Positions 40,021 through 48,419 of a stretch of DNA of 64,000 bases are shown here, one piece after another. Below the pieces are notes generated by a model that ran no database searches, was not told the DNA's origin, and saw only the letters and a list, made by a program, of their open reading frames with translations. Every line of letters starts with the position of its first letter. The stretch's first letter is position 1. Origin of the DNA: Collimonas sp. OK307 (GTDB lineage: Bacteria > Pseudomonadota > Gammaproteobacteria > Burkholderiales > Burkholderiaceae_D); assembly GCF_900113705.1 (NCBI RefSeq), contig NZ_FOQI01000012.1, positions 62,001 to 126,000 on the forward strand, given 5' to 3'. A program made the position numbers and the translations under genes.

Positions 40021-40036
40021 ATAGGAACCAGCACGG

Positions 40037-40897
40037 ATGCGGCACTCCCTGGAAACGCTATTCATGTTTGTCGAAGCCGCCACGCAAGGCTCGTTTTCGG
40101 CGGCAGCCCGCAAACTCGGCAAACAGCAATCCACCGTCAGCGAAGCGATCGCCAACCTGGAAATCGACCTCGGACTGACGCTGTTCGATCGCAGCACCCG
40201 CCGCCCGACGCTGACTGAGCAAGGCCGGGCGATGCTGGTACATGCGCAGCAGGTGATGGAGGCCACCGACCGCCTTGAACGATCAGCGCACCGGCTAGCT
40301 GGCGGGCTGGAACCGCAATTGACTTTGGTGTTGTCGGATACCTACCAGTCGGACCGCTTCGAGCACATCCTCACCAGTTTCGAACAGCGCTACCCCGAAC
40401 TAGAGCTGGAATGCATGATTGCGGAGCACAACGATGTGGTCTCCCTGGTGCAGGAAGGACGCGCCAATCTCGGGCTGGTGGCGGCGCAGCCGGACTACGC
40501 GCCGGATATCGGTTTTGAATCGGTCCCGGATCGTTCGGCAATCGGTTTGTACGTCGGCAAACAACATCCGCTGGCGCGGGCAAAACATATCTCCACCGAG
40601 ATGCTGCATGGCGCGCGCGAGCTGCGCCTGAGTACCTACGCCGACGATGCGGTGCAACGCCGGCGCGGTAAATGCTGGACTGCGTCCAGTTACCTGCTGT
40701 TGCTGGAAATGACGGAATTGGGCTTCGGCTGGGCCGAGTTGCCACACTGGATGGCCAAGCGCTTTGCCGCCAACAGCTTGCTCGAGCTGAAGGTGCGCGG
40801 CTGGCCGAAAAGCATACAGGTCGATGCGGTCTGGTCGCGGCAGCGTGGCTTGGGACCGGCCGGCAGCTGGCTGCTGGATACCTTGATGGCGCGATGA
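40037..40897 (+). CDS. LysR-family transcriptional regulator
   Basis: 286 residues. N-terminal helix-turn-helix (FVEAATQGSFSAAARKLGKQQSTVSEAIANLE) and a periplasmic-binding-like effector domain. Divergently placed to the PACE exporter, so it most likely induces that gene in response to an exported compound. A CCATCGG palindrome and the 8-bp repeats lie in the shared control region. Confidence 0.9.
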   Translation: MRHSLETLFMFVEAATQGSFSAAARKLGKQQSTVSEAIANLEIDLGLTLFDRSTRRPTLTEQGRAMLVHAQQVMEATDRLERSAHRLAGGLEPQLTLVLSDTYQSDRFEHILTSFEQRYPELELECMIAEHNDVVSLVQEGRANLGLVAAQPDYAPDIGFESVPDRSAIGLYVGKQHPLARAKHISTEMLHGARELRLSTYADDAVQRRRGKCWTASSYLLLLEMTELGFGWAELPHWMAKRFAANSLLELKVRGWPKSIQVDAVWSRQRGLGPAGSWLLDTLMAR

Positions 40898-41007
40898 GCA
40901 GGTGATTTGCGGCGTATTCGTGCTGTATTGGCGATGCGTCGGTTACGGCAGCGATATCTGGCGCGAATTTTGCTGTTGTCCGATATCACCCAAAAAACAG
41001 ACAAAAA

Positions 41008-41166
41008 ATGTTAATCCTCCTCGCCTCCGTCACCTTTGCCGCTTTGCTGGCTTTTTTCCTGTTGCGTAAAGAGTTTAAAACACGCGGTTTCCTGTCAACT
41101 TATAACCGCAATGCCCGCTCTGACGCCCGATTGCAGCGCGGCCGGACGATCAAGCCGCACCAGTAA
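41008..41166 (+). CDS. Possible 52-residue single-helix membrane protein
   Basis: ATG at 41008, stop at 41164-41166. The reading is MLILLASVTFAALLAFFLLR followed by a basic tail rich in Arg and Asn ending IKPHQ: one transmembrane helix with positive C-terminal side. No clear Shine-Dalgarno site. Comparison with relatives would decide whether it is real. Confidence 0.35.
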   Translation: MLILLASVTFAALLAFFLLRKEFKTRGFLSTYNRNARSDARLQRGRTIKPHQ

Positions 41167-41276
41167 GGTCAATGTCGGCACATTGCCGGCACAGAAACCA
41201 AACCGCGCAGGGTGAGCACATCGTGTCCAGCCTGCGCGGCCGCATGGCTGCTCTCTTTGCCCTCTTCCCGCCAGAC

Positions 41277-41339
41277 AAAAAAAAGCCCGCTGGGCCTTGC
41301 GGCGCGGGCTGAATCCAAACCGTAGAGGTTGGAGGAGAC
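41277..41339 (-). ncRNA. Small RNA copy B (anti-Shine-Dalgarno type)
   Basis: -10 TATAGT at 41351-41346 and -35 TTGCAG at 41374-41369, 17-base spacer. The RNA starts near CGTCTCCTCCAAC, forms hairpin 1 (CCAAcC/GGTTTGG), carries GGATTC and ends with AGCCCGC/GCGGGCT capped by CC-GCAA-GG and eight U. Confidence 0.75.
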
Positions 41340-41400
41340 GAATCAACTATATGACGAAATATGCGGCACTGCAATATAGTAAAAATACGGTATCAGATGC

Positions 41401-41437
41401 AAAAAAACCTGCGGCCGTGAGGCAAGCAGGTTTTTTT
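41401..41437. terminator. Isolated bidirectional terminator hairpin
   Basis: AACCTGC (41406-41412) pairs with GCAGGTT (41426-41432); inner GCC-GTGA-GGC forms a GNRA loop on the plus strand. A TATAGT at 41375-41380 could start a roughly 50-base plus-strand RNA ending here. Possibly a diverged relative of the small-RNA family. Confidence 0.5.
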
Positions 41438-41639
41438 AATTCTTCAATACAGGAGAAGATTCCCGAAACCCAGTCCTATCTGGAAAGTGGCTCCGACGTG
41501 TAACGAATCTACTCTTGTATTGGCCCGGATCACGTTTAAGACGTTGTACGCGACAGGCAATTTCTGAATTATACACAGATTTTGTAGTTAATGCAAGAAA
41601 AGTGACGAAGAATGCGCATTTACCACGAGCCATGTGGAT

Positions 41640-41707
41640 AAAAAAAAGCCCGCTAGACCTTTCGGTGCGGGCTTGAATCCAAACCTTGTGAGGTGTTGGA
41701 GGAGACA
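41640..41707 (-). ncRNA. Small RNA copy C (anti-Shine-Dalgarno type)
   Basis: -10 TATAGT at 41719-41714 with a TTGGCG -35-like box 18 bases further up. The RNA begins near CCTGTCTCCTCCAACACC, hairpin 1 pairs CCAAcACC with GGTTTGG, and the terminator AAGCCCGC/GCGGGCTT has a GAAA loop (copies A, B and D have GCAA) and eight U. Confidence 0.75.
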
Positions 41708-41783
41708 GGTACAACTATATAGACCCGCCCCCGGCACCGCCAATTTATTTAACGCATATCAGTTATTCATAGGGCTGATAGCG

Positions 41784-42830
41784 CTACCATCCCACTGCCG
41801 TATAGGATAAGCGCCGGCCCTCGTCAGCGCTCTGGCGCGCCAGTTCGAGAATTTCCGCGACGCTGACCGCAGCATCGGCCGCAACCGGAAATGGCGCACC
41901 ATCCTGAACCGAAGCCGCCAGCGCACGATAAAATTCCTCGTAAGCACCATCCAGCGTAGCCAGTTCACCACGCAGATCAAGCTCGCCCTCCACTTCCCTG
42001 ATCAAGCCGGGCGGGTTTTTAGCCCAACCGGGCTGTCCGGGACGCAAACCAGCCTTGAGCTGATCTTCCTGGCTGTCGAGTCCTGATTTCAGATAGCTGC
42101 CGCGGCGGCCATGCACCACAAAGCGCGGCGCCTCCAATGCGCTCAGGGCGCTGGCGTGCAACACCACCTGCTTATCGGGATAGCCCAGCTGCAAGTGGAC
42201 ATAGTCGTCTGCCTGGGCATGCTCGCGGTAGGTGCCGATGGTCGCATTGACACTTTGCGGAGCGCCAAACAATGTCAGTGCCTGGTCGATCAAATGCGGC
42301 CCAAGGTCATACAGCAAACCGCCTCCGGTTAACGCATTCTCGCGCCAGCGCTGCCGTACCAGGGGCCGGAAACGGTCGAAATGCGATTCAAAATGCGTGA
42401 TATGGCCAAGCCGGCCGCTGGCGACCAGCAATTGCAAAGTACGGAAATCGCCATCCCAGCGACGATTATGGAACGGCGCCAGCAACAGTTTGCTATCTGC
42501 GGCCATGCGCGCCAGGGTGCGCGCCTCGGCTGCGCTCAGCGTGACCGGTTTATCGACCACCACATGCTTGCCTGCCGCCAATACACGACGGGCGAATTCA
42601 AAATGCGTGTCATTGGGCGTTGCGATCACGATGCATTCGATCGCCGAATCCGCCAGCAAACCATCGAGATCGGCAACAAAGCGCGCCCGCGGCCACGCTT
42701 TGGCGGCAGCCTCGGTTTGACTGCTGGCAATCGCGCTAACCTCGGTGCGCCCCGAGTATCCGATGAGTGGCGCATGAAAAGTGGCGCCGGCAAAACCGTA
42801 GCCTAACAGGCCTACTTTCAAGATGGACAT
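41784..42830 (-). CDS. Gfo/Idh/MocA-family oxidoreductase
   Basis: 348 residues. The Rossmann motif GLLGYGFAGATFHAPLI is near the N-terminus, VIATPNDTHFEFARRVLAAGKHVVVDKPVTL carries the conserved D/EKP lysine (about 96), and GGGLLYDLGPHLIDQAL the catalytic-region His. Closest in layout to the YdgJ/YvaA group. Substrate probably a polyol or sugar derivative; not determinable here. Stands alone. Confidence 0.88.
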   Translation of the reverse strand: MSILKVGLLGYGFAGATFHAPLIGYSGRTEVSAIASSQTEAAAKAWPRARFVADLDGLLADSAIECIVIATPNDTHFEFARRVLAAGKHVVVDKPVTLSAAEARTLARMAADSKLLLAPFHNRRWDGDFRTLQLLVASGRLGHITHFESHFDRFRPLVRQRWRENALTGGGLLYDLGPHLIDQALTLFGAPQSVNATIGTYREHAQADDYVHLQLGYPDKQVVLHASALSALEAPRFVVHGRRGSYLKSGLDSQEDQLKAGLRPGQPGWAKNPPGLIREVEGELDLRGELATLDGAYEEFYRALAASVQDGAPFPVAADAAVSVAEILELARQSADEGRRLSYTAVGW

Positions 42831-43110
42831 GGCTCTCCTTCTACATTACGGGATAGATTAGGGTGGATTCAGATAAGTCCGGATGGATTCAGCCAAAGCA
42901 AATGATGATTGAAAAAGTTACCCACAGAAATTGTGGACAGTCCTGTGGATAACTATCACTAATTTTAATCAAGTCTTTGATTTATATGATTTTTTACCGA
43001 ACGCACAAGGTTAGTACTTCGGACCGGACTTGCAACAACTTGCGCGATGGCTTGATTGCCCCCAAAGGCGGCAGCGTAAATAACCGCTTCGGTGGCAACT
43101 CCGGCGCGAT

Positions 43111-43473
43111 TCAGGGGGCCGAAGAATCGATATCGGCCAGGGATTCACGCCCTTTTTCGGTGATGTCGTAACCGTCGCCGGCAGACCTGGCGATGACATG
43201 TCCCTTTTTCCCGAGGAACAGCGCAACATCAGCCGCAAGCTTGGTGCCAGGGTCGCTCGCCACGGCGCGCAAACCATCTATGCAATTCCTGATGAACAAG
43301 GTCTGCTGGCCTTTTTCGGTCAAGGACAGGCCACCGTTTTTTTCATACGCAATGTACTTCAGTCCGGCCAGGCGCTTGGTATTGCGTGCCACGCAAGCGC
43401 TCACCCTGCCGTGCGCACCCTTGCCGATCTGGCCCAGCGCGTCGTATTCATCTCTTGTCAAACTGTCGTTCAT
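43111..43473 (-). CDS. Hypothetical protein with repeated winged-helix-like segments
   Basis: 120 residues from the ATG at 43473, chosen because GAGGA lies about seven bases upstream. Two similar stretches, GGLSLTEKGQQTLF and DGYDITEKGRESLADI, have the (T)EKGxxxL wing signature seen in winged-helix proteins. No family recognised. Confidence 0.6.
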   Translation of the reverse strand: MNDSLTRDEYDALGQIGKGAHGRVSACVARNTKRLAGLKYIAYEKNGGLSLTEKGQQTLFIRNCIDGLRAVASDPGTKLAADVALFLGKKGHVIARSAGDGYDITEKGRESLADIDSSAP

Positions 43474-43663
43474 TACTGCTTCCTCTGTAAGTATTTGCCT
43501 TGCTGCGACCCCCATGGTACGCGCCGCAATGGATAGCAGCAAGGCTGCAGGACTTCCGTCGCCAGGCGGAAGCATCGATTAACGCCATTGATAACTACAA
43601 CTGCGAAATAAAATCTGGTATCGTTACCGCAGGTATTCCAACCTCATGCACAAGGAGACATTT

Positions 43664-43885
43664 ATGGATTTAATAGAAAAATTCGACGCCAAAGGCAAAG
43701 AAACCGGGGACGCCTATCATGTAGAGTGTTATGAAAACACGATTGAAAGAGCCACCGCAAACGGCGTAATCAGTAGCCTGCCAGTATCGAAAACCTACCA
43801 GCTGGCCGATGGACGTGCGCTGAACCCGTATTCGGAAGGGAAATTTGTGATTGTGCAGACTGGCGAGAAGATCTACCGGATTTAA
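43664..43885 (+). CDS. Hypothetical small protein
   Basis: 73 residues from the ATG at 43664 with GGAG six bases upstream; a start at 43646 would overlap that site. The C-terminus LADGRALNPYSEGKFVIVQTGEKIYRI looks like a small beta fold. A strong terminator follows, which supports a real monocistronic gene. Confidence 0.6.
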   Translation: MDLIEKFDAKGKETGDAYHVECYENTIERATANGVISSLPVSKTYQLADGRALNPYSEGKFVIVQTGEKIYRI

Positions 43886-43910
43886 TCTGCGTTTCGACCA
43901 CCCACATGCC

Positions 43911-43942
43911 AGCCTGCGACCACTAAGGACGCAGGCTTTTTT
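43911..43942 (+). terminator. Terminator after the 73-residue gene
   Basis: AGCCTGCG (43911-43918) pairs with CGCAGGCT (43930-43937), then a T-tract. Confidence 0.85.
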
Positions 43943-43979
43943 ATTCGGGAAAGAGAATTGTATTGCTGCAGAACCCGCC

Positions 43980-44228
43980 CTACGCCCGGCCACCCTCGCG
44001 CAAAGTCCTGATCAACAGATCCGCCATGATGGTTCCATCGAATTCCCGGAAACCACGCTGATAAACCAATGCCCCCACCGCAATCAGCCGATATAACTCT
44101 TCGTCAGTAAGCTTGTATGACAATTTTGCAATCTCGTTGGCAAACATCTGCACGATATCGTCGTCACTGGTGTGCGGTACCTGATGACTCGCCCTGCTCC
44201 ACATCTCGATGATCTTCGCTGCCTTCAT
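43980..44228 (-). CDS. Hypothetical small protein
   Basis: 82 residues with GGAGGCTT before the ATG. Soluble and helical; ends TIMADLLIRTLREGGRA. No family recognised. Confidence 0.6.
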   Translation of the reverse strand: MKAAKIIEMWSRASHQVPHTSDDDIVQMFANEIAKLSYKLTDEELYRLIAVGALVYQRGFREFDGTIMADLLIRTLREGGRA

Positions 44229-44282
44229 ATAAGCCTCCAGGAGACTTTTTATTATAGATGCCGCTGCGCAAATATCCAGTCG

Positions 44283-44984
44283 TCAAAGCAGGCATAGCGT
44301 CGCGACATTATTGGAAAAATAACTATATCGGACACAATACAGGCTGCCTTTCACGCATGACGGCGACAATGTTGTCACCAGCCTTAGCGTGATGCAGGAT
44401 TGTTGTTCTTGCAGCTCGCACACCTCGGCATCCAGGAAATCGAAATAGCGTCCGACAAAAGGATAAAGCGCTTTGAACAAGCTTTCCTTAGCCGAGAAAA
44501 CCAGGCTCAGCCAGCGTGCAAGCGGCAGGCCGGCAGCGTTGCCGAGGGCTAGTTCTGCCGCCGTCATCGAGTGCTCAACCAACGGTACTGCCGCTGCATT
44601 GGTGAGGATCCGTTCAATATCGATTCCCAACCCGCGCCATGACCTGGCGGTGGTCACAATGGCAATCGCCAGTCCGTCGCCGTGACTGATTGAGCCCAGG
44701 TAGCCAGCAGGCCAGAGCGGCGCCCTGTGCTGGCCGATGGCGAGCGTCGCCCGGCTCTCGCAGCCCAGCTGTTGTAGCGCTTCGCGCGCGCAAAACCTGC
44801 CTGCGGCGAACTCGACTTGCCGCTTTAACACCGCATTTTCCAGGCTCTCGGGCAAAACAATGCCGCCGGCTTCCAGGCCGGCCAGTTGTCCGGCATCGAC
44901 CGTATAACGCAAGCTGGCCTGGCGGATAGACTCGGGCATTTCCGGCAAGATGATTCCGGTCATGTCATTTTCTGGAATTGGCAT
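44283..44984 (-). CDS. 4'-phosphopantetheinyl transferase (Sfp/EntD type)
   Basis: About 233 residues from the ATG at 44984; a later start at 44963 is possible and the frame is open up to 45089. LGSISHGDGLAIAIV, GLGIDIE and FSAKESLFKALYP contain the Mg-binding Asp/Glu and catalytic Glu/Lys of the family; the EntD-like N-terminal half includes FAAGRFCAREAL. Activates carrier proteins of peptide, polyketide or siderophore synthases, none of which lie in the window. Confidence 0.88.
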   Translation of the reverse strand: MPIPENDMTGIILPEMPESIRQASLRYTVDAGQLAGLEAGGIVLPESLENAVLKRQVEFAAGRFCAREALQQLGCESRATLAIGQHRAPLWPAGYLGSISHGDGLAIAIVTTARSWRGLGIDIERILTNAAAVPLVEHSMTAAELALGNAAGLPLARWLSLVFSAKESLFKALYPFVGRYFDFLDAEVCELQEQQSCITLRLVTTLSPSCVKGSLYCVRYSYFSNNVATLCLL

Positions 44985-45509
44985 GTGTCTTTTCAGGGCT
45001 GAACAGTTTTGTACGGATGACAAAACATTATAACGATCAGCGACGGCACTGATGCGTCCGGGCCAAGAAACAAAAAATGCAAAAAACAAAACCCGCGCAC
45101 CTTACGGCAGCGGGTTAACTGGAATGCAACAAGATACAACGAAACTGGTGCCGGTGATCGAGGCTACCGGCCAACCTGCTGATGGCAAAACACCCTTCGA
45201 AAAGCCCCTGCCCGATTGATTGAGTTGGTCTTTATGAGTGAGCACTAAATCAACAAGTCGAATCGTACCGGGTTAACATGACAACGGTATGACGCAAGCA
45301 TGACAATGCTCGCGCCTGGCTTCATTCTCGCCGCAGGTTTTTGTCTATGGCGGACAGGCAAAAAAAAGCCCGTGATACCTTGCGGTCACGGGCAGGATCC
45401 AAACTCGGGGAGAGTTGAGGAGACGGTCTATTGTAGCTTTACTACAAGATCGGCGCAGCTGTCAGTAATGACAGGGGTGCAAAGCGTCGATAGCTGCCGA
45501 AGCGCTGAT
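44985..45509. other. Gene-free region with small-RNA copy D and a decayed relative
   Basis: No protein gene is supported. At 45080-45113 a hairpin AACCCGC/GCGGGTT with CC-GTAA-GG cap on the minus strand resembles the family's terminator without its 5' domain. Confidence 0.5.
45360..45423 (-). ncRNA. Small RNA copy D (anti-Shine-Dalgarno type)
   Basis: -10 TACAAT at 45435-45430. The RNA starts near CCGTCTCCTCAAC. Hairpin 1 uses AACTC/GAGTT where copies A-C use ACC/GGT, and the terminator stem is GCCCGTGA/TCACGGGC where the others are GCCCGC/GCGGGC: paired changes that keep both hairpins. GCAA cap and seven U follow. Confidence 0.75.
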
Positions 45510-46256
45510 TCAATCCGGGTTCAATATCCGCCGTAAGGCTTCGAAAAAAAGCGCCGACTGCAAGCGTTCTCCCTGCAATTGTTGCGCAACGCGTTCTGCC
45601 AGTTCCGCGCGTACCGGCCGTAAAGCGCGGCCGGTAGAGCTAGCCAGGACTTGCGCGGTGCAAGCTCGCTCCAGATAATACAAATCGTCGTAAGCGTAGT
45701 CGATCCGCTCGCCGCAGACCACCACGCCATGATTGCCAAGAAAAACGACGTCGGCGCCAGACATTGCATTGGCGATACGCTCGCCTTCCGATCCATCCAG
45801 CGCCAATCCATTGTACTGGTCATCGATGGCGATCCGGCCGTGATAACGCATGGCATTCTGCGACAAAGTCGTATCCAGGCCGCGCGCCTCTGTCAGCGTC
45901 AGCGCCGTTGCATAAGGCATATGGGTGTGAAGCACGCAGTTTTTCCGGGCGATGCGGTGAATCGCTGCATGAATGAACATTGCGGTGGGTTCAACTTCGT
46001 GCCGGCCAGCGAGTTTGCGGCCGGTCGCGTCAATCATGACGATATCGCCGGCTTGTATCTCGCTCCACATCAGGCCCCGCGGATTGAGGAGGAACAGATC
46101 GCTGCGATCCGGCAATGCCACGCTGAAATGATTGCAAACTCCCTCTCCTAACCCGTGATGCGCTGCAGCACGCAGAGCCAACGCCAGATCGGCTCGCAAT
46201 GCCGCCACAACGGGTGAATTGAAAATTGCTTCGATGTCAGAGGAAATCGCGTTCAT
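45510..46256 (-). CDS. Class II aldolase/adducin-family protein
   Basis: 248 residues from the ATG at 46256 with AAAGG upstream. Zinc-binding histidines in CVLHTHMPYATAL and a third in FLGNHGVVVCGE are present, as is the typical start GLGEGVCNHFSVALPD. Members are aldolases, epimerases or decarboxylases acting on sugar phosphates; the exact reaction is unclear. An upstream in-frame start at 46301 has no ribosome site. Confidence 0.85.
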   Translation of the reverse strand: MNAISSDIEAIFNSPVVAALRADLALALRAAAHHGLGEGVCNHFSVALPDRSDLFLLNPRGLMWSEIQAGDIVMIDATGRKLAGRHEVEPTAMFIHAAIHRIARKNCVLHTHMPYATALTLTEARGLDTTLSQNAMRYHGRIAIDDQYNGLALDGSEGERIANAMSGADVVFLGNHGVVVCGERIDYAYDDLYYLERACTAQVLASSTGRALRPVRAELAERVAQQLQGERLQSALFFEALRRILNPD

Positions 46257-46471
46257 GAGAGCCTTTAGAAATGTTTTGGACGATAGTATCGAGAAACACA
46301 AAACTTCAGTTCATGGATTCTCCCACTTAATCCTGGATATCTGAAGCTGTCCGCCACTTCCACCACTTCCGGCATGTAAGTTTCTGGTAAGTTTCAAGCA
46401 AGTCCCGCGTAAGGTTTTTCCTGCACACTCCAAATCAGCTGTACCAAATATAAATAATCAAGGAGACCGGC

Positions 46472-48157
46472 ATGGCCACATTACAACCTACCGCAGGTGG
46501 GCTTAAACCTGCTACACGGGGTATTACACCAGAGGAGCGCAAAGTCATTTTTGCATCTTCCCTGGGCACCGTATTCGAATGGTACGACTTCTACCTGTAC
46601 GGCTCGCTGGCGGCAATCATCGCCAAGCAGTTCTTCTCCGGCACAGATCCTAATACCGGCTTCATTTTTGCATTGCTGGCATTTGCGGCAGGCTTTATCG
46701 TGCGCCCTTTCGGCGCGCTGGTGTTTGGCCGCCTGGGTGACATGATCGGCCGTAAATTCACCTTCCTGGTGACGATCCTGATCATGGGCGCATCGACCTT
46801 CATCGTCGGCATCCTGCCGAATTACGCCACTATCGGGATTGCCGCTCCTATCATTCTGATTACCTTGCGCATCCTGCAAGGCCTGGCACTGGGCGGCGAG
46901 TATGGCGGTGCGGCTACCTATGTCGCCGAACATGCACCGGACGACAAACGCGGCGCGTTCACCTCCTGGATTCAAACTACCGCGACACTGGGCCTGTTCC
47001 TGTCGCTGCTGGTGATCCTGGGCGTACGTAGCGCCGTCGGCGAAGAAGCGTTTTCGGCCTGGGGCTGGCGCATTCCTTTCCTGGTCTCGGTCATCCTGCT
47101 GGCAGTCTCGGTCTGGATTCGCCTGTCGATGAACGAGTCGCCGGCTTTTGCCAAAATGAAGGCAGAAGGCAAGACCTCCAAAGCACCTTTGACAGAAGCT
47201 TTCGGCCAATGGAAAAATCTGAAACTGGTGATCCTGGCGCTGATCGGCCTGACCGCCGGCCAGGCCGTGGTCTGGTACACAGGTCAGTTCTACGCCCTGT
47301 TCTTCCTGACTCAAGCCCTGAAGGTGGACATGTCCACCGCCAACATCCTGATTGCACTCGCCCTGTTGCTGGGCACGCCGTTCTTTGTGATCTTCGGTAC
47401 GCTGTCCGACAAGATCGGCCGCAAACCCATCATCATGGCCGGCTGCCTGATTGCCGCGCTGACCTACTTCCCGATTTTTTCCGGCCTGACGCACTATGCC
47501 AATCCTGCGCTGGAAGCGGCACTGAAGAACGCACCGGTGATCGTTACCGCCGATCCGGCGACTTGCCAGTTCCAGTTCAACCCTACCGGCACCAAGAAAT
47601 TCACATCGTCTTGTGACATTGCCAAAGCCAAGCTGTCGGCTGCCTCGGTGAACTATGAAAACGTCGTCGGCGCTCCTGGTTCGGTCGCCACTATCAAGAT
47701 CGGCGAAAAGATCCTGACTTCGTATGACGCCAACGGCTTGTCGAAAGAAGATGCTGCCGCCAAGGACAAGGCGTTCTCGACAGAACTGGCTGGCGACATC
47801 AAAGGCGCAGGCTATCCGAGCAAGGCCGATCCGGATCAGATGAACAAGCCGATGGTGCTGTTGCTGCTGTTTATCCTGGTGATCTACGTGACCATGGTTT
47901 ACGGCCCGATCGCAGCAATGCTGGTGGAAATGTTCCCTACCCGCATCCGCTACACTTCGATGTCCATGCCTTACCATATCGGCAACGGCTGGTTCGGCGG
48001 TTTGCTGCCAACCACTGCCTTCGCACTGGTGGCGTTCAAGGGCGATATCTACTATGGCCTCTGGTATCCGATCGTCATCGCAGCAGCCACTTTTGTCATC
48101 GGCATGCTGTTTGTCAAGGAAACCAAAGACTACGATATTTACCAGGCCGAGCGCTAA
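46472..48157 (+). CDS. MFS transporter, MHS family, with large periplasmic loop
   Basis: 561 residues, about 120 longer than typical metabolite:H+ symporters. The N-terminus FASSLGTVFEWYDFYLYGSLA, RPFGALVFGRLGDMIGRK, GLALGGEYGGAATYVAEHAPDDKRG and FPTRIRYTSMSMPYHIGNG are MHS signatures. Between two late helices (about residues 345-465) a hydrophilic segment with two Cys (ATCQFQF and SSCDIAK) is inserted. Substrate probably a carboxylate. Followed by a terminator. Confidence 0.9.
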   Translation: MATLQPTAGGLKPATRGITPEERKVIFASSLGTVFEWYDFYLYGSLAAIIAKQFFSGTDPNTGFIFALLAFAAGFIVRPFGALVFGRLGDMIGRKFTFLVTILIMGASTFIVGILPNYATIGIAAPIILITLRILQGLALGGEYGGAATYVAEHAPDDKRGAFTSWIQTTATLGLFLSLLVILGVRSAVGEEAFSAWGWRIPFLVSVILLAVSVWIRLSMNESPAFAKMKAEGKTSKAPLTEAFGQWKNLKLVILALIGLTAGQAVVWYTGQFYALFFLTQALKVDMSTANILIALALLLGTPFFVIFGTLSDKIGRKPIIMAGCLIAALTYFPIFSGLTHYANPALEAALKNAPVIVTADPATCQFQFNPTGTKKFTSSCDIAKAKLSAASVNYENVVGAPGSVATIKIGEKILTSYDANGLSKEDAAAKDKAFSTELAGDIKGAGYPSKADPDQMNKPMVLLLLFILVIYVTMVYGPIAAMLVEMFPTRIRYTSMSMPYHIGNGWFGGLLPTTAFALVAFKGDIYYGLWYPIVIAAATFVIGMLFVKETKDYDIYQAER

Positions 48158-48205
48158 TCAACGATATGGCATATCCTTACGGCTATGCCTGAGCAGCGTA
48201 AAAAG

Positions 48206-48234
48206 AGCCGCCAGATGATTCTGGCGGCTTTTTT
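48206..48234 (+). terminator. Terminator after the MHS transporter gene
   Basis: AGCCGCCAG (48206-48214) pairs with CTGGCGGCT (48221-48229), then T6. Confidence 0.9.
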
Positions 48235-48419
48235 CATTCTGCCAACTGTCCATGCGCCTCGATATTTGGTATTGTCGGGCGTTGGCCAACAATAATGCTT
48301 TGCTTTACATGGCCAGCCGAATTCAGAAAATACACGCCCTCTTATTTACGAACTGCCATCATCTACTTCACCCATCAACGATTAATACGGCGCGTCATGC
48401 ACCGCAGCTCCTTTCCAAA

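Larger units (their letters stand above)
41167..41783. other. Gene-free region carrying small-RNA copies B and C
   Basis: No protein gene is supported. The stretch contains two complete small-RNA genes on the minus strand and one strong bidirectional hairpin between them. Confidence 0.6.

Noticed and set aside
41277-41707. Reading the A-tract/GCCCGC hairpins as ordinary terminators of neighbouring protein genes
   Set aside because: Each has its own -10 box and conserved 5' domain about 65 bases upstream and no adjacent minus-strand protein gene reading into it.
46481-47977. 498-codon minus-strand frame inside the MHS transporter gene
   Set aside because: Gln/Arg/His-rich shadow sequence opposite a gene with clear family motifs.
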